A stretch of 55,411 nucleotides of DNA from Sulfuricurvum sp. (GCA_030696775.1 JAUYRN010000025.1:1-55411), one strand, 5' to 3'; shown: positions 24,417 to 33,322, counted from the first letter of the stretch. Numbers and translations: made by a program. Notes: generated by a model not told the origin, from the sequence alone.

Positions 24417-25153
24417 AGACCATAGTTGTATCTAATCGTAAAGGTGGCTCTGCAAAAACAACCACGGCAGTCAATCTTGCGTGTGAGCTTGCCAAGCGAG
24501 GTTCAGTATTGCTCATTGATTTAGATACGCAAGCGCATGCATCTATGGGTGTGGGCTGTATGGGATCGCTTGATAATGGAGTGCACTCGATTTTTTTTGG
24601 TAAAACTCTCAGTGAAACTTTCGTTCCGACCGTATTTGAGCAACTGACACTCTCTCCTGCAACCGAATTCTTCGATGTGTACGAAAATGGTGATTTAAGA
24701 GGAGTATTACGAAACCGTTTTTTTAATGAAATGATTCACGAGTTCTTCGATTATGTAGTGATTGATACGCCCCCCACATTTGATTCTCTGCTCAAAAATG
24801 CACTTGAAGTTGCTGATGCAGTTGTGATCCCTTTTGTTCCTCACCATTTGGGTGTGGTTGCCGTGGGGCAAATGGTGCGAGCTATTTATCAAAATGCCTC
24901 ATATAATGGACAACGTACCCCAAATGTAGGAATTTTACCGGTCATGGTCAATACTCATATCCCTGAACATCGTGACGCTATTGCCAAAGTAAAAATACAG
25001 TTTGGAGAGGAAAAGTTTTTTTCTCCCATCGGAATTGATGTTAAGCTTTCCAATCAGTTTGAAGGTGGAAATCCGATAATCAATCAGCCTGAGCGATCCC
25101 GTGGAATAAAAGATTACCATCGCTTTGTCGAAGAGTTGTTAAATAGGATATAA
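24413..25153 (+). CDS. ParA/MinD-type ATPase of the chemosensory operon
   Basis: 246 residues. The deviant Walker A motif KGGSAKTTT is at 10-18, with the signature lysine, followed by LLIDLDTQAHASMG and the Walker B strand YVVIDTPP. There is no ParB gene nearby. ParA relatives inside chemotaxis operons, such as PpfA of Rhodobacter and ParC of Vibrio, position and segregate chemosensory clusters. The membrane-free receptor of this operon makes a PpfA-like role for a cytoplasmic array the best guess. The ATGA overlap with the preceding CheW-CZB gene ties it to the operon. Confidence 0.9.
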   Translation: MKTIVVSNRKGGSAKTTTAVNLACELAKRGSVLLIDLDTQAHASMGVGCMGSLDNGVHSIFFGKTLSETFVPTVFEQLTLSPATEFFDVYENGDLRGVLRNRFFNEMIHEFFDYVVIDTPPTFDSLLKNALEVADAVVIPFVPHHLGVVAVGQMVRAIYQNASYNGQRTPNVGILPVMVNTHIPEHRDAIAKVKIQFGEEKFFSPIGIDVKLSNQFEGGNPIINQPERSRGIKDYHRFVEELLNRI

Positions 25154-25182
25154 TTGTTTTAATATCATAGGATGGATGTAGT

Positions 25183-26514
25183 ATGAAAAAAATTCTCATC
25201 GTAGATGACAATCAAAATAACCGGATGTTGCTTCGAGCATTAATAGAAGATTATTGTGAGAGCAATGATGAGACGGTTATTATTCATGAAGCGATCAATG
25301 GATTAGAAGCTTCACTGCTAGCAGAAGACACCCGTTTTCAGATTATTTTTATGGACATTATGATGCCGGAGATGGATGGTGTCGAGGCAACACACCGGAT
25401 ACGTTCATTTGACCCAAAAGTATTGATTGTTGCCGTTTCAGCTGTTGATGATGGAGAGCGTCAGCGACAAATATTGAGTAATGGGGCAGAAGATTATATT
25501 TCTAAACCGTTAAATGCCGATGTTTTTATCGCCCGTCTAGGGAACTATTTTTCATTGGTAAATTCACGAGAAACGGTCAAAAAACGCTTTAATCCGGGTG
25601 CTGCGAATGTGATGAGTTCGGATACTTTTAGTCGTAAATTACTGTTTTACATTCAAAATGAAGATGATCTTGCAGAGTTTTGGGAATATTATCTTCTTGG
25701 CCACGAAGGTGGATCTGAAAGCTTGAGCAGTGGTGTCCGTACCTTGTATGCATTGGGATCGGTTAGTTTAAAACTGGGAATAAAGAACCAGATTATCGTT
25801 GAAGAATCGGATACGAGTCTCTATATGACGATGACAGAAGCTGAACAGATTAATGCCAAAATTATTCAGCTTATTTTCCTAAAGAACTCAGAAGTCCATG
25901 ATTATAAAATTCAAGACAATAAGCTGACTATACGAATCCCTAGTTTTGCCATTAAAAAAGTAGAGCTCGCGAGTGTTCCCAAGGCAGTTTCTTTAGAACC
26001 ACAAACGGATACGCTTCCTTCACCAGTAATATCATCAACCTCTTATGTTGCAGTACAAGAAACTTTACATGTGTATGACTATATGGACTTGGATGATCTT
26101 GAGGATTTAAGAGAGTTTGTGGGTAAACTTAACTCTCTTATGATGGTTGTCGGGGGCGAGATAGAAGCTCATGAAGTTGAAGAGATCAGCGATAGTCTTC
26201 AGCAAATCAGCCGAATTGCATCGGGATACACGGACAGCTATGCGATCGGCCAAGCGCTTTTTGCGATGGGATATGCCATTAGGAACCACAGTGCGTTATT
26301 TATGGCAAAATCAAATGATTTAGCTCCGATGTGTGCTGCATTCGGGCGTGATTTGAACAGTTGGATTCGTCTTATCTTTGTTGAGGGCGCATCGAGCGTC
26401 AATTACATGGATGATACGATTATCGCAAATGCAAAGACCATTGAAGGTATTTTGAAGATGGACGATAATGATGGTGATGGCTCGGAAGGGCTAGATGATA
26501 TTTTTGATTTTTAA
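25183..26514 (+). CDS. Receiver-domain protein with unrecognised output region
   Basis: 443 residues. Residues 1-125 are a receiver (IVDDNQNNRML, phosphoacceptor in FMDIMMPEMDG, Lys in ISKPL). The remainder has no domain I recognise. Residues 140-255 look alpha/beta (LLFYIQNEDDLAEFWEYYLLG), a Pro/Ser-rich linker follows near 260-290, and 300-420 is helical. The protein ends with an acidic then aromatic tail, SEGLDDIFDF, similar in character to the CheZ CheY-binding peptide and to the end of the CheZ-like protein here. It may be an adaptor taking phosphate from CheA or the downstream hybrid kinase. Confidence 0.8.
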   Translation: MKKILIVDDNQNNRMLLRALIEDYCESNDETVIIHEAINGLEASLLAEDTRFQIIFMDIMMPEMDGVEATHRIRSFDPKVLIVAVSAVDDGERQRQILSNGAEDYISKPLNADVFIARLGNYFSLVNSRETVKKRFNPGAANVMSSDTFSRKLLFYIQNEDDLAEFWEYYLLGHEGGSESLSSGVRTLYALGSVSLKLGIKNQIIVEESDTSLYMTMTEAEQINAKIIQLIFLKNSEVHDYKIQDNKLTIRIPSFAIKKVELASVPKAVSLEPQTDTLPSPVISSTSYVAVQETLHVYDYMDLDDLEDLREFVGKLNSLMMVVGGEIEAHEVEEISDSLQQISRIASGYTDSYAIGQALFAMGYAIRNHSALFMAKSNDLAPMCAAFGRDLNSWIRLIFVEGASSVNYMDDTIIANAKTIEGILKMDDNDGDGSEGLDDIFDF

Positions 26515-26525
26515 AAGGAGTATTG

Positions 26526-26741
26526 ATGCCCTACACGCTTCAAGTTAAAAATCCGTGCCGCTGTTTTATGCGCGATGGCGCTGCAGAAATCCAAAGCTTT
26601 AGTTCCATTGCCGAAGCAAAAGAAGAAGCGGAAATTCTCCAGGCTCGGATGGAAAAGAACTATTGTAAAAAGCATCGTTTCGTCTTAACTCAAGTCGCAG
26701 GCAATTATACGATAACGATACAACCTAGACCTGTTGGCTGA
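26526..26741 (+). CDS. Small conserved-looking protein, function unknown
   Basis: 71 residues beginning MPYTLQVKNPCRCFM. AAGGAG lies 5 bases before this ATG, which is why it is preferred to the TTG one codon upstream. It has a Cys-x-Cys pair at 11-13 and a third cysteine in KNYCKKH, a charged helix (SIAEAKEEAEILQARMEKNY) and a beta-strand end (FVLTQVAGNYTITIQP). It may bind metal or be redox-active, but no family is recognised. The 48 bp to the hybrid kinase gene show no strong promoter, so it probably belongs to the same transcript. Confidence 0.65.
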   Translation: MPYTLQVKNPCRCFMRDGAAEIQSFSSIAEAKEEAEILQARMEKNYCKKHRFVLTQVAGNYTITIQPRPVG

Positions 26742-26789
26742 GTAAATTTATGACATTCGTCATTTCATGTACTACTACAAGATAAGCAA

Positions 26790-29700
26790 ATGAAACTGCA
26801 TAAAGAAGTTGAAACAATCCGTTCTTATATTTATGGATTAAAGCGAAAGGTCAGAGAAACATCTCTACGGAATATCATACTTTTCTGGTTTTTACTTCTT
26901 GCTATCTTCCCTTTTTTAGGGATAGCATTGTACGCATATACGAAGACGGTAGAAAATGTTGTACTATTTCAGAACAATGAACTTTCAAATACCGCTAAAT
27001 TAAATGTTTCAACGCTCACAAATCGCTTTAATGAATCTGTAAGAAATTTGGCTAGTTGGTCACATCTTGAATTGCCTAGAGCGAATTTCTTAGCCATCCA
27101 GTCCGCTTTTTTAAACAATCAAACATCCTTAGGTAATTTTGTTCATTCTCCACAGTATGCAGCCCTGATTAGTACTCAATCGAAGACCTTAGTCAATCTT
27201 GTAGGAGATTACGATTACGTGTATGATCTTTTTATGATTGATATGGGAGGTAATATTCTTTATAGCGCTAAAAAAGAGTCCGAGCTGGGGACAAATCTTA
27301 AACGAGGCCCTTACTCTAATAGCGGATTTGCACAAGCATTTAGAGAGACTGTTGAGGATAAAAAAGCCCATTATTCAGATATTGAATATTATGAACCCTC
27401 AGGCGGTGCATTGGCTGGATTTATTACCTATCCTCTTTTTGATACATCGGGAAAAATGATCGGAATAATGGCAATGCAGCTCAATATGAGTGTTCTTTTT
27501 GGCTCAATCGGGACAAATTCGCAGTATATTCGTCACTATCTTGTAGGCGTTGATGGATTACTTCGAACTCCTTTGCATAATTCAAGGGAGGTTTTACATC
27601 GACGAATCGGGACAAAGGTGTTCTGGGACTGGCAAAAAGAGCATGGATTATTCGGAAAATATCCAGATACCATGACGGAAGTCGCGAGTTTTTATATGGG
27701 TCCTGATGGTAAAAAAGTTTTAACGGAACACCACTCGGTCACTCTTTTGGGTATTCACTATGCTCATATTAGTGAAATTGATGAAGTTGAAGTTATGCGT
27801 GTTCCCACTACGATGGGAACGGCACTTTTAATCCTTTCCTTAATGATCATAGGTTTGGTTGTATTGGCCGCAATCAAGATTACCAGGCGTATAGTGAAGC
27901 CAATAGAACAACTTTCAGATGCGAGTAATCAATACATGCGCGGTATCAAAGGTGTACAAGTAAGATTACGAGATCTAAATGAAATAGGGAAATTTGGAGA
28001 GGTCTTTAACACACTCATAAAAGTACAAGAAGAGAATGAAGCACGCTTAGAATCTATCACCGCAGAAGCAAACAAAACGCTTGAAGAACTTAGAGAGCAA
28101 AAATTTGCTCTTGATGCACATTCCATCGTCGCAATTACGGATGTTAAAGGAAAAATTACGTTTGTTAACTCTAAATTTGAAGAGATAAGCGGATACGCTG
28201 CTAGTGAACTTATTGGAAATAATCATCGACTTCTTAATTCAGGATTCCATGGAAAAGAGTTTTGGAAAGAGATGTACTCTACGATAAGCCATGGCGGAGT
28301 ATGGCGTAATGAAGTGTGTAATGTTACCAAAAACGGATCTATTTATTGGGTTGATACGACTGTTATTTCATTCAAAAATGATAAAGGAAAACCTCAAAGT
28401 TACGTCGTTATACGGACCGATATTACACAGCGTAAAAAAATCGAAGCTGAGCTGATCCATGCGAAAGAATCTGCAGAAGCGTCAGAACATTCAAAATCAG
28501 AATTTTTAGCGATCATGAGTCACGAAATACGTACTCCTATGAATGGTGTTTTGGGAATGTTAGGATTATTAGAGCGCTCACAACTGGATAAAATTCAACA
28601 TCATCAATTGCAGATTGCCAAAAACAGTGCGACATCTCTTTTGGTGCTTATTAACGATATTCTCGACTTTTCTAAAATTGAAGCAGGGAAGATGGAGTTG
28701 GAAGCTGTAGAAATTAATCTCCATGACTTATTGCAAGATCTTCAAGAGAGCTTCTTGTTTAAAGCACAGGAAAAAGGTTTGGAGCTAATCATTGATGACA
28801 GTTTGATTGAACAACATAACATCATTACTGATTCTGGGCGACTTCGTCAGATTCTTACAAATCTTATTGGCAATGCATTAAAATTTACACATCATGGCAA
28901 GATCACAGTTAAAGCGTCATTGGAGATGCAAGGTGAAGTGTGTCAGCTTCATATCGATGTTGTTGATAGCGGTATAGGAATATCTCCGGAGAAAATAGCG
29001 ACACTTTTAGACCCTTTCACTCAAGCAGATGGATCTACGACACGAAAATATGGAGGGACAGGGCTTGGTCTTTCGATTGTAAAACGCTTGTGTGAACTTA
29101 TGGGCGGAAAAATTTACATTACCAGTACGCTAGGTGAGGGGAGCATTTTTCATGCTGAGATTGTAGTTGGATTGGGCGGTGAGGGGATAACGTTGAAGCC
29201 TGATCCGGTAGAAATTTTCACCGATGAAGTAGAAATTCAGTGGCCGGTACGAACTCGAATACTTCTGGTTGAAGACAATCCTACAAATCAAATAGTGGCA
29301 GTTGGAATGCTGGATGCCATAGGCCTGAGTGCGGACATTGCCACCAATGGGATTGAAGCGATTGAAGCACTTCTTTTGGCTTTAAATACCTTTCCTTATA
29401 CTTTGGTTTTGATGGACGGTCAAATGCCCGAGATGGACGGATATGAGGCAACGCGCCGTATCCGAGCAGGGGAAGCAGGGGACGAAAATTGTACAGTCAC
29501 GATTATCGCCATGACTGCGAATGCGATGGCAGGTGACCGAGAAAAATGTATAAATGTAGGTATGAATGATTTTATAACAAAGCCGGTTGATTTGACGATT
29601 TTGACAAAAACACTAATGCGATGGCTTATCCCTGATTGCAGTGAAGAAAATGTGGTTAATCAAGATTCTTCGATACCAATGCAGACAGAAGGAGCGCCTC

Positions 29701-30305
29701 AAGTGTTAGAGGCTGAAAGTAAGCGGCAAACGCTTTGGAATCATAAAGAAGCATTGTTGCGTATGGGAGGAAATGAGGGGCTTTTAGATAAAATCGTCAA
29801 ATCTTTTATGAGTGACGCTCCGCAGATGCTTGCTAGCCTCAAAGAGGCAATTGAGCACGGTAATTTTAGCGATGCTCAGCTTCATGCACACTCGCTTAAG
29901 GGCTCATCAGCAAATATAGGAGCCGATACCCTTCAATCTATCAGTAAGAGTATTGAAGAGGCTGCCAAAGCGGAAAACGGTACGTTAGTGCAAGAAAGTA
30001 TTCTTATCTGTGAGCAAATTTTGGAAGAAACACTTGATTTACTGAATGCACATGCTTTGGAACCACGCGTTACAACTATAAAACTACGTAGTATTGATCC
30101 GCTTGAAATGGCGGTTGCATTGCAAGAGTTACAGCATACAATTGAGCAAGGGGTCTTTGTAGATACCGATACATCGATAATTTTTAGTGAATATGCCGAT
30201 AGTAATATAACTATTTTGATGAAAGAACTGAAAGAAAATATTGAAAAGTTTGAGTATGATAAAGCGCTGGAAGCGATAAAGCGCGTTATGGAGACTTTGG
30301 AATGA
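26790..30305 (+). CDS. Hybrid sensor histidine kinase with PAS, receiver and HPt domains
   Basis: 1171 residues. Membrane spans near 30-52 and 345-368 flank a periplasmic domain of about 290 residues that looks like a dCache sensor (DYDYVYDLFMIDMGGNILY). Then come HAMP, PAS (450-560), HisKA with His about 577 (MSHEIRTPMNG), the ATPase (DSGIGI, GGTGLGLSI), a receiver with Asp about 874 (LMDGQMPEMDG) and an HPt with His about 1034 (AHSLKGSSANIG). All phosphorelay residues are present. The HPt likely passes phosphate to the REC-GGDEF protein, whose gene overlaps by 4 bp. It gives the cluster a membrane input besides the soluble receptor. Confidence 0.92.
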   Translation: MKLHKEVETIRSYIYGLKRKVRETSLRNIILFWFLLLAIFPFLGIALYAYTKTVENVVLFQNNELSNTAKLNVSTLTNRFNESVRNLASWSHLELPRANFLAIQSAFLNNQTSLGNFVHSPQYAALISTQSKTLVNLVGDYDYVYDLFMIDMGGNILYSAKKESELGTNLKRGPYSNSGFAQAFRETVEDKKAHYSDIEYYEPSGGALAGFITYPLFDTSGKMIGIMAMQLNMSVLFGSIGTNSQYIRHYLVGVDGLLRTPLHNSREVLHRRIGTKVFWDWQKEHGLFGKYPDTMTEVASFYMGPDGKKVLTEHHSVTLLGIHYAHISEIDEVEVMRVPTTMGTALLILSLMIIGLVVLAAIKITRRIVKPIEQLSDASNQYMRGIKGVQVRLRDLNEIGKFGEVFNTLIKVQEENEARLESITAEANKTLEELREQKFALDAHSIVAITDVKGKITFVNSKFEEISGYAASELIGNNHRLLNSGFHGKEFWKEMYSTISHGGVWRNEVCNVTKNGSIYWVDTTVISFKNDKGKPQSYVVIRTDITQRKKIEAELIHAKESAEASEHSKSEFLAIMSHEIRTPMNGVLGMLGLLERSQLDKIQHHQLQIAKNSATSLLVLINDILDFSKIEAGKMELEAVEINLHDLLQDLQESFLFKAQEKGLELIIDDSLIEQHNIITDSGRLRQILTNLIGNALKFTHHGKITVKASLEMQGEVCQLHIDVVDSGIGISPEKIATLLDPFTQADGSTTRKYGGTGLGLSIVKRLCELMGGKIYITSTLGEGSIFHAEIVVGLGGEGITLKPDPVEIFTDEVEIQWPVRTRILLVEDNPTNQIVAVGMLDAIGLSADIATNGIEAIEALLLALNTFPYTLVLMDGQMPEMDGYEATRRIRAGEAGDENCTVTIIAMTANAMAGDREKCINVGMNDFITKPVDLTILTKTLMRWLIPDCSEENVVNQDSSIPMQTEGAPQVLEAESKRQTLWNHKEALLRMGGNEGLLDKIVKSFMSDAPQMLASLKEAIEHGNFSDAQLHAHSLKGSSANIGADTLQSISKSIEEAAKAENGTLVQESILICEQILEETLDLLNAHALEPRVTTIKLRSIDPLEMAVALQELQHTIEQGVFVDTDTSIIFSEYADSNITILMKELKENIEKFEYDKALEAIKRVMETLE

Positions 30306-31186
30306 GAGATAAAGCGGTTGTTCTTATCGTTGATGATGTTCGCATTAACCTCCAAACTTTGGCACATATACTGAAAGAGGATTACACGGTAAAAGTAGCT
30401 TCAGGCGGAGCACAAGCGCTTGAGCTAGTTGTGCAGGACCCTATTCCTGATTTGATTTTACTCGATGTGGGGATGCCGGACGTTAGCGGGTATGATGTAT
30501 GCCGAATCCTTCGTGAAAACAGTTCAACGGTGAACATTCCGATTATTTTTGTAACAGGAAAAGATTCAATTGAAGAAGAAGAGTACGGCTTATCCTTGGG
30601 AGCGGTAGACTATATTACTAAACCTATTCACCCCTCCATAGTTAAAGCTCGGGTTAAGACCCACATTACCCTAAAGCGTCAGTATGATCTTCTCAAAACA
30701 ATGGCAGTACGTGATCAGCTAACAGGTCTATATAACCGACATTATCTTGTTGATATGATGGCCGCGAAGGTCTCAGAGGCAAAGCGCCATGAACAGCCAC
30801 TTTGCGTAATTATGGTGGACATTGATCATTTTAAAGAGATCAATGATTCGTTTGGACATTTAGAAGGTGATAAAGTTTTGCAAAAGATAGCCCAAATTCT
30901 TAATAATGAAGCGAGAAGAGAAGACGTTGTCTCTCGTTTTGGAGGAGAAGAGATGGTTATAATCTTGAATAACTGTAGCTTGCCTGAGGCATCCCTAAAA
31001 GCTGAAAAATTGCGTAAGAAAATTGAGTTTTCAGAACCCGAGGGTATTGCAATTAGTGCAAGTTTTGGTATTGTTCAGATGAATGAAGTAAACAATACAT
31101 GCGAGAAATTATTTAAATGTGCGGATGATGCCCTCTATAAGGCAAAAGAGCTAGGACGAAATCGAGTGGAAGTGTATGGAAAATAA
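30302..31186 (+). CDS. Response regulator with diguanylate cyclase output (REC-GGDEF)
   Basis: 294 residues. The receiver (1-125) has IVDDVRINL, phosphoacceptor in LLDVGMPDVSG and Lys in ITKPI. The GGDEF domain (135-294) has RFGGEEMVI, so the usual final Phe of GGEEF is Met, a tolerated variation. An inhibitory RxxD site (RRED) lies five residues before the loop. Active c-di-GMP synthesis is expected, controlled by phosphorylation and product. It overlaps the hybrid kinase gene by 4 bp and is the last gene of the run, which links the chemosensory cluster to c-di-GMP. Confidence 0.92.
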   Translation: MRDKAVVLIVDDVRINLQTLAHILKEDYTVKVASGGAQALELVVQDPIPDLILLDVGMPDVSGYDVCRILRENSSTVNIPIIFVTGKDSIEEEEYGLSLGAVDYITKPIHPSIVKARVKTHITLKRQYDLLKTMAVRDQLTGLYNRHYLVDMMAAKVSEAKRHEQPLCVIMVDIDHFKEINDSFGHLEGDKVLQKIAQILNNEARREDVVSRFGGEEMVIILNNCSLPEASLKAEKLRKKIEFSEPEGIAISASFGIVQMNEVNNTCEKLFKCADDALYKAKELGRNRVEVYGK

Positions 31187-31312
31187 GATTTGATAGATCA
31201 TCTTTTTATGTGAATGTGTTGTGAGTAAGTATGAAAATATAGTCTGATAAGATATTTAAAATGAAGCTAGTTCTGAAGAGGTTTTGTGAGTGTATTTGAA
31301 GTTATAAAGTGG

Positions 31313-31396
31313 TGGTGCGGATGAGGAGACTTGAACTCCTACACCTTGCGGCACCAGATCCTAAGTCTGGCGTGTCTACCATTTCACCACATCCGC
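31313..31396 (-). tRNA. tRNA-Leu (anticodon TAG)
   Basis: An 84-nt cloverleaf on the minus strand: acceptor GCGGATG/CATCCGC, anticodon stem CCAGA/TCTGG around loop CTTAGGA, a long variable arm typical of class II leucine tRNA, T-loop TTCAAGT and encoded CCA. It is the last of five tRNAs. The 126 bp between it and the GGDEF gene hold no gene or clear terminator that I can see. Confidence 0.95.
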
Positions 31397-31411
31397 ACAT
31401 AAATTCTAAGG

Positions 31412-31488
31412 TGGTACGCCCTAGAGGATTCGAACCTCTGACCGATGCCTTAGAAGGGCATTGCTCTATCCGACTGAGCTAAGGACGC
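31412..31488 (-). tRNA. tRNA-Arg (anticodon TCT)
   Basis: A 77-nt cloverleaf: acceptor GCGTCCT paired with AGGGCGT-side bases, D-arm AGCTCAGTCGGATAGAGC, anticodon stem ATGCC/GGCAT around CTTCTAA, T-loop TTCGAAT and encoded CCA. It reads AGA and AGG codons. Confidence 0.95.
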
Positions 31489-31502
31489 GAGTCTTGTATA
31501 TA

Positions 31503-31579
31503 TGGTGCGCCCGATAGGGTTCGAACCTATAACCTACGGTTCCGAAGACCGTTACTCTATCCAATTGAGCTACGAACGC
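31503..31579 (-). tRNA. tRNA-Arg (anticodon TCG)
   Basis: A 77-nt cloverleaf: acceptor GCGTTCG with CGGGCGC (two G-T pairs), anticodon stem ACGGT/ACCGT around CTTCGGA, T-loop TTCGAAC and encoded CCA. It is a second arginine isoacceptor beside tRNA-Arg(TCT). Confidence 0.95.
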
Positions 31580-31637
31580 ACAAGATCCTTCTAAAACATC
31601 GAAAAAAAATCAAAGGTAAATTAAATAAACTAAAATA

Positions 31638-31714
31638 TGGGGTGGAATACGGGGCTCGAACCCGTGACCCCCGGCACCACAAACCAGTGCTCTAACCAAC
31701 TGAGCTAATTCCAC
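31638..31714 (-). tRNA. tRNA-His (anticodon GTG)
   Basis: A 77-nt cloverleaf: acceptor GTGGAAT/ATTCCAC, anticodon loop TTGTGGT in stem CTGGT/GCCGG, T-loop TTCGAGC and encoded CCA. A G at position -1 (complement of base 31715) opposite the C discriminator is the histidine identity feature. Confidence 0.95.
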
Positions 31715-31750
31715 CATAAAAAAGTTTTGATTTAAAATTTTGAAATAACG

Positions 31751-31828
31751 TGGTCGGGGCGAGAGGACTCGAACCTCCGGCCCCTTGCTCCCAAAGCAAG
31801 TACTCTAACCATACTGAGCTACGCCCCG
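31751..31828 (-). tRNA. tRNA-Pro (anticodon TGG)
   Basis: A 78-nt cloverleaf: acceptor CGGGGCG/CGCCCCG, anticodon stem CTTGC/GCAAG around TTTGGGA, T-loop TTCGAGT and encoded CCA. It is the first of the five tRNAs after the promoter at 31873-31901. Confidence 0.95.
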
Positions 31829-31872
31829 ACCTATCAGCTAAAAGTGGCAAAACCAATATTTAGTGAGGCGAA

Positions 31873-31901
31873 ATTATAGTGTATAAACAATAAAATGTCA
31901 A
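31873..31901 (-). promoter_or_regulatory. Consensus sigma-70 promoter of the tRNA cluster
   Basis: On the minus strand TTGACA (complement of 31896-31901) and TATAAT (complement of 31873-31878) are separated by exactly 17 bp. Both boxes are perfect matches. Transcription would start about 40 bases before tRNA-Pro and run through all five tRNAs. A separate TATAAT on the plus strand at 31920-31925 is a plausible -10 for the divergent permease gene. Confidence 0.85.
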
Positions 31902-31957
31902 TACAAAAATAGAATCTGCTATAATTATCACAGAAAATGATACAAAGGCAGTGATTT

Positions 31958-33322
31958 ATGGGTTTATTTAGTACTAAAATTCCAAAAGTTGGCGGTGCTG
32001 GTTTAGCTCGACATTTAAATCTTTTGGATATAACCTTTATTGGCGTTGGAGCGATCATCGGGGCGGGTATATTTGTAATTACAGGGCAAGCTGCTGCAAC
32101 GACTGCCGGTCCTGCGATTGTTTTATCTTTTTTAATTGGTTCGATTGCTATTGGAATCACAGCCCTGATCTATGCTGAAATGAGTTCCATTTACCCAGTA
32201 TCAGGAAGTGCCTATAACTACACATATGCGACGTTAGGTGAGTTTTTTGCTTGGCTTGTCGGATGGAATTTGCTGTTAGAATATGGTGTAGCTACGAGTG
32301 CAGTTGCTACGGGATGGTCAGGATATTTTCGTACCTTTATCGAGACTAACTTTCATCTTGCCTTGCCTACAGCTTTGAGCGGTTCTTATAATCCGGCAGC
32401 TGGAACCTATGTAGACATAAGCGCTTTTTTGGTGATAGCGGTTATTTTTACCCTTTTGGCAGTTGGGATTAAAGAGAGTGCTCGTGTTAATAACATCATT
32501 GTTTATATTAAAATTGTAGTGTTGTCTATCTTTGTCTATTTTGGATTGCAGCATTTTGATATTGAGAATATTCGAAACTTTTTTCCTTTTGGTTGGCAGG
32601 GAATGTGGCATGCGACCAGTTTGATTATTTTTGCTTATTTAGGATTTGATGCTATTTCCACGGTTGCAGAAGAAACAAAAGATCCTACTAAAACTATTCC
32701 AAAAGCTCTTATGATTGCATTGGCATTTTCGACCATGTTTTTTATCTTGGTTAGTTTTACGTTGACATCTATGGTTAGCTATACAGAATTGGATGTTCCA
32801 CATGCTCTCTCGTTTGCTATGTTGCGCGTTGATGAGCCTTTTGTTGCAAGTATTATTGCATTGGGAGCTGTTGTGACGATTACAACTGTTATGCTTGTTA
32901 TGGGACTAGGATTTACGCGTGTAGCTCATGCTCTTTCTCGTGATGGCTTTTTGCCTGAGTATTTCAGAGAAGTACATCCAAAATACAATACCCCTTTTAA
33001 AGTCACCCTTTATGGAGGGTTATTTCTCGCTATTTTGGCTGGATTTATTCCTTTGAAAATTTTGGCAGAATTGGTAAATATCGGCACATTATTCGCCTAT
33101 TTTGTCGTAGGAATAGCAATCATTGTTTTACGTAAAAAAGGGCTTATCGGAACGTTTAGAGTTCCAATGTTCTGGGTGCTTATCCCTCTAAATTTTGCAT
33201 TATTGATCTTTATCATGTCTGGATTGGAATTGCATACATGGATACGATTTGCTATTTGGAGCGGGATTGGAGTAGGAATTTATTTTATGATGCGTGGGAA
33301 GCTTAATAGAGACGAAGAGTAG
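31958..33322 (+). CDS. APC superfamily amino acid permease
   Basis: 454 residues with about twelve membrane spans. The family signature opens span 1 (FIGVGAIIGAGIFVITG), followed by AGPAIVLSFLIG and the EMSSIYPVSGSAYNYTYATLGE block. This pattern fits the cationic amino acid transporter (CAT/YfnA) branch. A proton- or exchange-driven uptake of basic or other amino acids across the inner membrane is expected, but the substrate cannot be read. TATAAT about 33 bases upstream is a plausible -10. The 3' end runs straight into a structured repeat. Confidence 0.9.
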   Translation: MGLFSTKIPKVGGAGLARHLNLLDITFIGVGAIIGAGIFVITGQAAATTAGPAIVLSFLIGSIAIGITALIYAEMSSIYPVSGSAYNYTYATLGEFFAWLVGWNLLLEYGVATSAVATGWSGYFRTFIETNFHLALPTALSGSYNPAAGTYVDISAFLVIAVIFTLLAVGIKESARVNNIIVYIKIVVLSIFVYFGLQHFDIENIRNFFPFGWQGMWHATSLIIFAYLGFDAISTVAEETKDPTKTIPKALMIALAFSTMFFILVSFTLTSMVSYTELDVPHALSFAMLRVDEPFVASIIALGAVVTITTVMLVMGLGFTRVAHALSRDGFLPEYFREVHPKYNTPFKVTLYGGLFLAILAGFIPLKILAELVNIGTLFAYFVVGIAIIVLRKKGLIGTFRVPMFWVLIPLNFALLIFIMSGLELHTWIRFAIWSGIGVGIYFMMRGKLNRDEE

